Below are positions 24,201 to 36,200 of a stretch of DNA of 64,000 nucleotides, piece by piece. The first letter of the stretch is position 1, and each line of letters opens with the position of its first letter. Source of the stretch: Rhynchonema sp. JSB1_4 (lineage: Eukaryota > Nematoda > Chromadorea > Monhysterida > Xyalidae). The stretch is taken from the NCBI GenBank assembly GCA_030248065.1, contig JASAMV010005224.1, positions 1 to 64,000 of the forward strand. Direction: 5' to 3'. Under the pieces are notes generated by a model. The model was not told where the DNA came from and did not search any database. It saw nothing but the letters and a program-made list of their open reading frames with translations. The position numbers and the translations under genes were made by a program.

Positions 24201-27200
24201 AGACTGAGCCAAATAGACCACCACCGCTGCCAGCAGCAGCAGCAGACTGTTGCTTCGCTTGTTGCTGCTGATGCTGTTGCTGTACGCGTGCCGCTTGAGA
24301 CACTGCCTGCGCTGGTGGTGCTGGTGGTGGCTGCTGTTTAATCGATACGCCACGCGTGTCAGCTGTGTGCATGGCCAGGCGACGTGCTTGTTCGTCGAGC
24401 ACCGCATCTGGCTGCTGCTGCCCGCCTCCCTCACTCTCACTGCCGGCAGCACTGGCTGACTCGGTTGCACCTGACGATGCCTGACTAAGTGCATCCGCGT
24501 TGTCTGCCGCCCCTTGTCCGTCGTCCGGACCCGACGTGCCGCCCGAACTGTCGCTGCCACGTCTATCGCCCATTTCGTCGTCGCTTGATGCCTGTTTATG
24601 TTTCAATTGCGTCTCTGTCGAATGCTTTTTATGTGCGCGCGATTTTTTACGACTCGACGCTGTACTACTGCCGACGCTTACGCTGGACTTGAACGACGAT
24701 GTTTTCTGCGATGAAAGCGTCGCCTGACGGTCGACAACGCTGTCCTTGGATTCTGTTCGATCGGTGTCAGCCGATAACTGATGTTTCACAACATCGGCGA
24801 CAGTGAGAGAAACGACTGATTGTTGTTGGGCTTCGGGATGAACAGCTGTAGCGGAGACTTGGCAGAGTTGCGTTCGGGAAGTGAGTCGATCGTCTTGGAT
24901 AGGCACGGGCGGATCGGTGGCAAACGCGGGCACTCGGCACTCGGACAGGTACTCTTCAGTCACTGACGATGCAGGAGGCGCTTGTGGTTGCTGGCTTGTT
25001 GGCACTGGCTGCCCAGATGTCGATCGTACGACTCCGTCGATTAATTCTGCTTCATCTAACGTCAGTCCTTGCTGTGCGGCATTGCTCAACAGCGATTGGT
25101 CGACGAGTTGACCAATGTGTCGTTCGTCGCTTGAGTTCCAGGACGCTTGTTGCACGAAATCGGCTTGACGCAAATGTTGCCCATCATCGGGTGGCTGTTC
25201 GGGCGGTGTTGGTGGTGCCGCTGGTGATGTTTCATGCTCTTGTGCAGTGTCGTAGATGATCACGGAGCTGAACGACGGTTGCGCGTACTCCGGCTCGATG
25301 GCACCCTCGTCGCTGTCGCTCAACTAGAATAAGATGGAAAAAATTTGACGCATTTTTACCGTAAAGGTGCCATATAATGACCACACTGCATCTGCAAATG
25401 TATTTCGTATGCGTGCATGCGTACCGACGCATTGGCAACGTAATGTAAAAATTGAATTTATTTTGCGAACAGATTAGCAGCGAGCGGCGGGCGGAGCGGT
25501 TTCGTTGCTGCGCGCGCGCCGATCACAACCAAATAGAATAAAAGAGCAAAGTTGTGTGCTTTTACCAAATCATTGCATGTGCATGTCGATTATGTAACGC
25601 TCGTGTGCTAAGAGACATCGAAATTAGCGCCCGATCGCGTGTTCCGCCAACGATCTTAAAGCTTCATCAAGTTGTTCTGAACTTCATGTCATGACCTTTG
25701 TGCCGAACCCAGACCCCCCAATGGAAACCATTTCCGCACAAGAAACCATGTCACATGGGTTGAAACGGCAAACTCGTGAGATCGTAATTAGCATGTAATG
25801 TTGTGAGTGGCGCTGTAACCCGTTAAAGCATATGCCATTACTGCGTCACTGTACGCAGCTGATGCTCAGAAAAGCGCCCCCCCATGCACATTGTGAAAGG
25901 GACACAAGTCATGAAAGAAAAGCAGACATCTTTTCTTGCTTTCTACGCTTCTTAGTAAGTCAGTCTTCAGCGTTGTATGTATGCCTACAGTACCCAAACC
26001 AATGTCCAACTGGTAAGTGCAAGGCCAGATGCACATCGGTGTACCATGTCTTACAAGAGTGGGTCACTATATCTCACTCCACTGTACAGTATGCACATGC
26101 AATCCAGTGAAACTCAAGAAACGGTTAGAGTGCCAACATGGCAGCTGAAGGGCACGTGCCATTGTTGACATGTCAAGCGAAAGACAGAGGAACAAACGCC
26201 AATAAGCTTTTTCTCTTGTTACGCGACAAGAGAGCAGCAAAGTCCAAAAAAGCACGATCCATTTGTCTTCAGGAAAGGGACGGCAAAAAATAGGAGGATA
26301 TGAACTCCGGTTGGAGCCGTTGGAGGCCAGAATAACGGGACGGATGCACTATACCACCTATATGTAGTACGTATATGACCATAGGACCAGAAGTGGGTAT
26401 ACGGCCATTCAACAAGGCGTATGGGGGACCGAAACAACTTACGGCAAGTGGGTCGTCCAGGCACTGGAACTACAAATCCTAAAAGTAAACGACTGCCTAA
26501 ACGACCGGTGGTGGCGGTCGAGTCAGTTAGACTGTAAGTATGGAACAGCACGCAAAAAGGCAGGGACGGCACACGCGAATATGTACCTACTAAGCAGTAT
26601 GTGTGCCTCTTATTCATGGTGTTAAAACTCACAAGCAGCCAGGGGGCGTGCATGCCGAGAAGAAGGGGGAGGTACAACATATACAATATAGGCATGTAGG
26701 TATATACAGTACTTGCCGGCCAATTCTTGGGCCATACTCTCAACGCGCGATGACGGTAAGCCTCAAGCCAAAACGCGCCTGAAATGGAAGTAAGCACACA
26801 TACACACGCATACTATACTTACACACATTACGGTTGGCTTATTCGCTGCGGGTCGATTCACGAGCCCGCTATATAGTGGCTTCATGCGCGCGCGCGTACA
26901 TTCGGCGCTTTTCGGGCGCCACCACGAACACTGTACACACACATACACGCACGCACACAGATGTAAGCCACTGCCGGGTTGGCGCGTACTTGTTATTCGT
27001 GTCTCACAACGGCTCCTGTGACCATATGCGTGTGAACTGGAACTGGTGGTGTCTGTGGTTATATACGTTGATGGTTACTTACTACACTTGCAGCGTCCGG
27101 GGCCGTGCGGTATGATATTGACGAAAAATTGCTGCTCCCGCGCGCTACGGATACGTGCTCTAGCTAGCCATATATACCAACTTGTCATATTGCGTGTGCC

Positions 27201-30200
27201 AAAACTGAACTGCCAGCTGGCTATACGTATGGTTGCGCGTTGGTCGTTTTTGTGGCTTATCGGAACCACCACCACCACAAGCGCAAGCGCGCGCGCGGGG
27301 GTCCCGCTAAAGCTCTGGAGAGACACTTTGCGCCCCATCATAACGGACTGACTCGCTACATTGGCTGGTAACATTGCTGCTATGTATGTATGTAGATAGA
27401 CCATGGTATGGGAGGTCGCCCCCCAAAAAAACCAATATGCACTTATACACACAAACGCACATGAACCCAAAACGCATGAGCATAATACAGAGTTACGACG
27501 CAGCCAAACTGACGCGAGCGGACAGCGGCCAAGATTAGGGCAAGTTTTGTATGCGCGCCGTTTTCGGCGGTCATAATAACGGTCGGTGGTTTGTGGAGGA
27601 CCGAGGTTATTTGTGGAGCAGCGGTCCAAGCATCGTCGTCGTTTTTTCGAACCAAAAAACAGAGACAAACACACAAAAATCGATGCGTTTGTTTCACGCG
27701 CACCAAACAGCGTGTGCACGCATACCTGACGAGGTGTACGCACATTTTCAGAAAAAAAACATGGCCGGGAAAAACAACTCCATACGCGAGGGAGACGTCT
27801 GGCTTTAGCTCAAAACCGCAACGACCAGCAATAGCAGGTGGGGCTCATATCATATCGTTTCTGGCTGACACTTAAGTGGCCAGCGCGGTTCGGTGCATAA
27901 TGACATGATAGATTGGCTCATATTACCACAGTTGATACGACAGCTTTACTGCGACGAGGGTCGGCAATATCATATCATTTTGTGAGGCGGATATTACGAC
28001 GGCAGAGATTTGGAACGCCGACGCAGAAAGCGGATTATTGCAAAAATGTCGAAGCCGATTGTTATACTTTGCAAGAAGAGTGACGCAAGCAACGGTCAAC
28101 CTCAGGTTTATGCCCGCGTATATTGCCACCTGTTTATCATATGCGTACATCAGATGCGACACACGTAGGTACTGTACAGCAGCTAATATGCTATTATTGC
28201 TGTCATCTGCAAAGCTTGCTGCCTAAATAATGGAAAAATAAATCAATGAACAAGTGCCCAGTACTGTTACAACGGCGACAGCAGCAGAATTACAGTTCCG
28301 GGTGCAATTCTAGGCTGAAAGTCGAAGTCGCGTGCACGCGCGTGCACGCGACTTCCTAGTGCTAAACATAGGCAGCGCACGCCAGCGCACGCGCAAAACT
28401 TCGCGTGCACGCGAAGTTACTTCGACTTTGCCTATACTTTGCACTGTTTCGCACGCGCGTGCACGCGACGTCAACTTTCAGCCTAGAATTGCATCGGTAC
28501 TGTACGTAGTAAGCGAGTACCTAGTCAAGCCCGTTCAGTGTGTGTGGCCATGTAAATGAGCTGAGTTTTATTCAATGAACCATGGATATCATGATTATCA
28601 TACTTTGCTCCGTGAAAGACGGACTGATTTGACTACGTTGAGGGACGCAGATTTAGTCCCTTTCTATATATAACCTGTGATTAAAAATTACCGTTCACGC
28701 AGCACGCCTAAATGCCTGCCTGCGGCAATTATAGGAGCTCGTCATTACCGAAAAGGCAATGGAGTCACCGTGCAAATGAGACGTTTGAGGTGTTGTTTAC
28801 AACGCTAAGACAGCGTTGTTTCAAAAAAAAGTGGTTAATTAAAAAAATTTAAAAAAAAAATTTTTTTTTTTTGAAACTCAGATTTTGCTTTTTTTCAATA
28901 AAAAAAAGTTGCCCAAAATGGGCTGAAATGTCCAAAAATGGCCTTTTTCGAGGCAAAAAATTGGCACTTTTTTTCTGTGACGCTTTTTCCACCCCCCTTT
29001 CCCCCCGTCAGGGATCGCGGGATGGTCTTTTATAGTGATGTGCACCATATTCACTATTACAAATGTAAGTGGCGCCATAAGTTTTTCTCTTCAGTGGATT
29101 TTTAAACTCGGTTTCTCTCTCTCAGCTGTTTACTCCTCCATCCGTTTTTCAGTCCACTAACTATGGCACATGCCGATCTAGATCTCCACATCAAAAAAAG
29201 ACTGTGGCAGAAGTTCGGTGCTGGGTCCATTCAGGCCCGGCCAAAAGTTTTTAGACTTTTTCAGATGCCGTCTCTTTGGTTGTTTTTGGTGGCTTTTTGA
29301 GTTAAATGCCCCTCGAGTAAGTTGAGGTGCCCTGATCGTTTGAGGAGGTTCCCACTCTTGGTTCCACGGTGGAGGAGTGGCTGATTGGCGGAGGAGGAGC
29401 GCCAAAGTGCCAACCTAGAGCTAAACCACTAATCGGTTGTAGAGTGTTATGTCGGTTCAGATTGTGGTTTGTTTTTAATCTAATCAACGTGACAAACCAC
29501 TAATGACTATTATTTCAAGATTAGCAATATAGTCACAGCCACGGTGCCCTCGGTTTTTCCGACATTGCCGGATTCACCGGCGGGTTGTAGATTTGGTGAT
29601 AGCTGAGTGGAGGTGTGGCTGGATGGACAGTCGAAGTCAGGCAATCAAGTTTGCTCTTTAACTGACAATAACCGGATTGATCACTCCACTAAAATTACAG
29701 AGGCCCAAATTCCATGTCGGTCTTAAAGGCTCGGGACATAACCGAAGGAAGGGCAGCAGGCATATTTTTACATACCGTTGGAAAGCCTTCGACAGCCTAT
29801 TCACGCACAAATTTTAAGCTCTTTGGAGATTCGCTATCTCTTGGTAGAGGGACTTTTCGTTCCAGAAAAAAGTGAATTTTTGCACAAATTGGACGACTGG
29901 TGCAGAAACCCCAAATGAGTTGAAGGTCAAGTAACACGTGGATAGGTTACAACAGCTTCTGATAGCTTACCATCACAACTTAGTCGCTCAAAGCATTGCT
30001 TCACACGGTGAGGGTGCGAACGTTCCAAAAATCGGCCTTATTTTTCGAGACACAAGTTTGTCCCTAAATTTTAGCCCACGCTTAGCGCTGCTGAAATAAG
30101 AATACAATGGGGAAATAGAGCATCGTCGAAAGTATCAGAAAATAAGGTTTTTAAATTTTTTAACTATGGCTAGCTCCGTGACAGGCCTAAAAATACATTA

Positions 30201-33200
30201 AATTGCCGCTAAATTAGGTGGTTGCATTCATCGCCAGAATTGTGACACATAAAGGCCACAGATTGTATCGGATTCAAAACAAAAAAATGAGAGAACGTCT
30301 GTTTAACAACCTATCAAGGTCCGAAGACCCAAAGGTCTACAGATCTCTCGGGGTAGCCATACTAACCTGAATCTGATATTCAGCTATAAATGCTTATTGT
30401 TTACAGCTATTGTAAATGTGACAGCACAAAACAATGTATCTCGGGAGTAGCTTTCGAATGATATATAACAAGCCCCAATAAATTCTTAGGCTTAAGGGCA
30501 GAGGTTAAAAAATTGCTTTTTTGACGATTCTGGAATGAACCGTCACGTCACCGTGTGCGATTTCGGAATTTTGACCGTTTCTTGTCCGTAGTAAGAGATA
30601 GTGTGGGCATGTTATACATCGTTCGATAGCTACGATGAAGCTACATCGTTTGATGCTGCCAAATGTGCAATAATCTTTAACAGTAACGACTTATAGCCAA
30701 ATATCTTATTCAGGCTGGCATGGCTGCAGCAGCCGGACCATGGGGGTTGAAGTCTTGAAACTTGTCTAGGTTGTTGGACTGTGCGTTTATCTGACTTTCT
30801 CGTTTCCAATGCAGTGCAATACGTGGCTTTTTTACACCATATTTCCGTCAATGAATGCAACTATGCAGTTTAGTGGCAATTTTTAGGTCTTTTTCAGCCT
30901 GTCACGCCGTTATCTAAGTGTTTCCAAATTTAAAAACCTTATTTTCTGGCACTTTCGACAATGCTCTATTTTTATATTGCATTTTCATTTCTGCAACACA
31001 AAGCGCGGCCTCAAAATTTAGAGACAAACTTGTGTTTTCGAAAAATGTGGCCGATTTTTGGAACATTTCGCACCCTCACCGAGTGAAGCAATGCTTTGAG
31101 CGACTGAAGTTCTTATGATAAGTTATCCAGAAGCTGTTGTAATCCTATCCACGTGTTACTTGACTTTCAACTCATTTGGGGTTTCTGCACCGGTCGTTTC
31201 AAGCTGTGAAAAAATTCACTTTTTTCTGGAACGAAAAGTCGCTCTACCAAGAGATAGCGAATCTCAAAGGAGCTTAACATTTGTGCGTGACATATGCTGT
31301 CACAGTGCTTTCCAACGATGTATAACACTGCGCTCTGCTGTCCTTCCTTCGGTTGTGTCCCGAGCCCTTTAACTACTGAATTATGCCCAAATATCAAGGA
31401 TTGTTTTTGAACCAGTCTGTATTTATTGAAGGAGTGGTTCTACGTGGTTGTTGTCGTTTGACGAAAGTGAGCAGGTGCAGCTATCGGTCTAACTACAGGG
31501 TTGGTGATCCACCCACCCCTATGTACTTCCGAGCTGCAGACGATAACTATGGTACGCCGGGGTCCCCGACACCGTCCACGCGAATCGCGAAATGTTGAAA
31601 AGTAACCCACGGTTACCAGAGGCTCAGAATATGATGCTGACGCTTATTTAGCACTTTCCAGACAAGAATAGATTATAATGAGCGGTCATTCGCAGCTCTG
31701 AGACCGATTCATGATCGATCTTTGGGGTTGCCGACACTGACTGTTCCTCCTCCTCCAATCAGCCACTCCTCCACCGTTATTCATCCGAGAGACTCAACAC
31801 ACATCACAAATGATCGGGCTACCTCGATTTGCCTGATACACACCAGATTTGTCACCAAAATCAATCAAAACAACCAAGAAAACGATCCACTGAAAAAGTC
31901 TAAAAACATTTGGCCGGGCCAAAACCTGGCCGGCTGCAAAAAAATTATGCTCACAACCAAACAATACATAAAGATGGCTTGTTCTGCTGTATGACTAATT
32001 AGTGACGTCATACCCAGCCCAGATCGCAAGCTCGGCCCACTCGCTGCAGTCAGCTTGCTGTTTCAGGCACGTGCATTATTACAACACAAGAGTCTAAAAA
32101 CTTATGGCCGCCACTGTATATACAGTACATAGGTCTGGTGCAAAACCGGGCGCGCAAAGTCGATCTGACGGCTCCCATCCATCTCGGTCCCGCCATCTCG
32201 GTCCTGACCATTTCGGTCCCGCCATCTGGGTCCCAGGTCATCTCGGTCCCGACCATCTGGGTACCGACCATTTCGGTACCGGACCATCTCGGTCCCGATC
32301 ATTTCGGTACCGGACCATCTCGGTACCGGGCCATCTCGGTACCGGGCCATCTCGGTACCGGGTCATCTCGGTACCGGGTCATCTCGGTACCGGGTCATCT
32401 CGGTCCCAGAATATCGCGATCATATTGGTTGCTGATGTAGTCGATGTCGATGAAGTCGAAAACACCGAAAAAACCTCGGAGTGAAAACTCAGAAAAATAT
32501 AAAAAATGCATGAAGAACAATATTTTTTAATCGAAAATGGATATTCATGTACTGTACATAGGCTAGATATTGTGATGTGATTCATGCACAGAAATGGTCA
32601 TTTGATGATGTCGGTCTGGGAGCCTAAGCTCAAGCCTAAGCCTGAATGAAGGCCTATGCCGTTCAACTTTTGTGAATGGCCCCACATACAGCCAAGAACA
32701 TAGGTATTCCTGGCTGGCAGCCTAAGCCTAGCCTAATCCAGAATGAAAGTATGAACAGGAGTATTCTTGTGAAGGGCTCCCACATATGAACAGGTCTTCC
32801 TGGCTGGCAGCCTAAGCCTAAGCCTGAATGAAAGTATGAACATCGATACTTTGTGAACGGTTTACATGTGTGGATAGGTCTTCCTGGCTGGCAGCCTAAA
32901 TTTTCTTCTGAACGCGATTTATGATCTAATTTCTATGATTGCAGTACTTTTTCACAAGACTGACAGACGCAGCTTCATACAGATGCCCAAAAGCACCAAA
33001 AACATCGCATTTTCTTTTTATTGCATTTTCAAATTTTCAAATTACGAAGAAAGCTGAACATAGTGGGAACTACGAAACAAAGGGCAAAACAGTGCTCAAG
33101 ACAACAGGTACCGAAATGGTCGTGACCGAGATGGTCCGGTACCGAGATGACCCGGTACCGAGATGGTCCGGTACCGAAATGGTGGGGACCGAGATGGTCC

Positions 33201-36200
33201 GGTACCGAAATGGTCGGTACCCAGATGGTCGGGACCGAGATGACCTGGGACCGAGATGGCGGGACCGAAATGGTCGGGACCGAGATGGCGGGACCGAGAT
33301 GACTGGGAGCAGATCTGACACGCAAGATTTGGGCTGTAATCGATATTTTGATGGTCGTATATCAGATATACGGCATTAGATGCATTAAAATACGTTGTAC
33401 GGCATGCTACAATACATTAGAGTAACATCGTTAGTCAACATCAACCTCAGACTGGTAGGATTCCATAGAATCTGCACAATGCTACCGGGTGTCACCACAC
33501 AAGTTGGGTCTCAGGCAAAAATTTTTCAATTTTTGAAAAATATGTTGCATCGATTTCATTTATCCTGAAACGTCGTTTGCAACACTTTTTCTAATAAAAA
33601 AAATTTTCGTCAAAAAAAAATCAAAAAAAAATTTTTTTGTTAAAAAAAAGCTCGTTAATAAAAAAAATTTTTTTTTCAACCCTGCGCTAAGATATGCACG
33701 TGATCTTCAGGAAGAATCACGTTTAATGAGAAGAATGTAGGTGAAGACAAAAAGATATGGCTATGCTAAGATATGCGGAGACTGGCAGTGTTGCAGCAAG
33801 CGCATGATAACAGTCCCTCAAAAACAACTGCATCCGGAACTCACCCAGCACGTACATACCTGAATGTTCTCCGGCAACTGTTGAATGAACGACTGCAATA
33901 TGTCCTCATCGTGCTCAAAGTCCGTCCGAAAACTGCTATATCGTATTTGGGCCTTTCGTAGAATGTCGGCATTCGAAGTGGACGGCTGCTCGCTAAACGA
34001 TCCAATCCTTCGTCTCTTGTAGTATTCATTGTAGCTTTCCTCCTCCACACTGGCCGGACAGTATTCGTCAGTCTCGGGCTCGTCAGACGACCAAACGTCC
34101 ATGGGTTTCGGGGAAGGCGTCGCAGCGAGCGGAATGTCGACGACTTGCTGAGGCTGCACGAACGTGTTCGCAAAGCAACTCTGCACAACATTCGTCATGA
34201 TCCGTTCGCTGATCAATTCGGCAATCAGTTCAAGCGAACATTGGAAGTCGGCGGTCGGTTCGACGAGCTCCGAATCGGAAACGTGGCAATCCTCTTGGAC
34301 CAGGAGTACTTCTTCGGGAATTGGACTCAGTGGCGGTTCGGCCAGTATGGGCGAATAGATCACAGGCGATTCAATGACGTCTTCAGCGTCCAGGGACATG
34401 ATCATCTCAACAATTTCCTCCTCGTCCTCACCGGGCAGGCAGGGCTCCGAGTCGTGCTCAGAACCGAATCGAACCGGCGAACTATCGTCGGTCGTCGTTG
34501 TCGTTGGCGCATCGACGGCAATCTCGGGCACGACTAGATCAACGCTTGAAACATCTGCCGTTTCTGGATCCGGTGCCGTCCTCGTTTCAATTCTCGAAAC
34601 CGACATTCGTTGCTGCTTTGCCTGATTGACCAGGTTCCGAAGCACATCCGAGTCGGATGAGGATTGAAGAGCGGCGAGCGCCTCCGGATTGCTCCAACTG
34701 CCGACGGAGCCAATCAGCATTTCATCCTCAACATCTTCCTCCGCCGGCTCCACCACTCTGCTCTCTTTGATCGTAAGCTGATTGGCTGAACTGCTACTGG
34801 GCAAGGGTTCTGACTGGTCCTCGGATCGACCGGGCTGGTGCTCCAGCGCTTCAGTCAGCTGCATTCGTTCGTCGATCGGTGACATTTCGACGATTTCGTC
34901 GATGTCATCAGGATCTCCATTATTCAATGGTGATTTGGTTTCCTTCTGTCGTTCAGGGTGTTCTTGCTTTTGCAGCTGTTCTTCTTCAGTTTTCTTCGGC
35001 GACGTTCCCACGAACATGTCGTAGTACGACCAAAATCCGCCGGCCGCGCCTGTTTCTTCATTTGGCGCCACATCCGGCTCTTCTATTTGTTCCTCAGTTG
35101 TCGGTGACGTCGTTGCGGCTTGAAACTTGGACGTCAGCGACGCTGTTAGCCAGGAAAAAGTAGATGTTTCATGCTGTGCACTTGTGGCGGTTGGCTGATG
35201 ATGATGATCCTCAGTGGTGGGCCGCGCTGGCGAGCTAACACTACGCAGCCTGACGGTCGGCTGAGCGGCTAAGGCACTTAGATCCGGCTGTTCAATGCCG
35301 GTAGCAGATTTGGCTTTGGAGAGCACTTGTAGAATATGTTCGCGTTCCAGGTCACTTAGTCCTGTCAGGTCAATGTCACTTTCGTGACTGCTGGCGGCAG
35401 TGGACGCTGGTGCACTGGTCGTTGTGCTGCCAGTGCGCTGCTGGTCACGATGTGACCCAGATTGGAGTGACCAGGATGGTTCACGACGGGTCACACTGGC
35501 GGATCGACTGGCTGTGCTCGGTGGTGGTTGACTGTGACTCATGCCACGATCGGGGCGGTGTTCGCCGCGGCTTTGCGGACGATGACTTTGCATGATATCG
35601 TGCACCTACATGGATATGGATAAGATAGGATATGTATACTCTGGCAATTCTTTTGGGAGAAACTTGTCAACCCCGTTGCCTGATCCAAAGAACACATTAT
35701 GCGTGCACTGGCTGCGGAAGTCACGTGACCGCTATAGCCAGTGCACGCATCATGCGCTTTACGGATCAGGCAACGCGTTTGAAAAGTTTCTCCCAAAAGA
35801 ATTGTCTGAGTATATACAGTACATACCCAAGAGGAGATGTTGAGACCGTCACCGCACGTCTGACAACGGAACAGAATTTTGAAAAAAGTTTTTCATGGTT
35901 CCGCATACCTGTGCTTGAGTTACGCAATGTTATATCTGTGGTCGTTTGGTTGCCTTTTCGCACGCGCTCCATAATTTCAAACCCAATTTTTTGATTTATT
36001 CATTTGAGTGCAAATCTTCCATACATTTCTTTCAGTGGATATATCAGCTGATGCTACTTTAGTGGCAACGAAACGTCATAGACCTAACCATGACGTTAAG
36101 CAAAAAGTTTGCAGTTCACTCGGCAACTGTTAAAATAGGGAACTGTTCAAGTTGGCTTAACCGTACAGAGTCCAGAGAAACAATACGTTACAAACTGCGA

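Larger units (their letters stand above)
25324..33859 (-). other. 8.5-kb intron between exons 17 and 18
   Basis: No coding exon is needed here, as exons 17 and 18 join in phase 0. It contains scattered dinucleotide tracts, a foldback element at 28296-28500, poly-A/T tracts near 28843-28912 and 33597-33678, the large palindrome at 29235-31915, the inverted minisatellites, and the 32.6-32.9-kb repeat. The stretch 25440-28290 shows nothing I recognise. An internal promoter for a shorter form is possible. Confidence 0.6.

Noticed and set aside
26219..26797. 192-codon hydrophobic minus-strand ORF
   Set aside because: Apparent hydrophobicity comes from T/G-rich intron DNA. No recognisable membrane-protein pattern or splice sites.
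27075..27743. 222-codon minus-strand ORF
   Set aside because: It lies in intron and TE-like sequence with (CA)n and composition unlike the real exons. No motif, and the neighbouring exons already join in phase.
32102..33379. ORFs through the minisatellites ([14 protein letters not shown])
   Set aside because: A 16-bp unit without stops is open in all frames; the translation is only the repeat.
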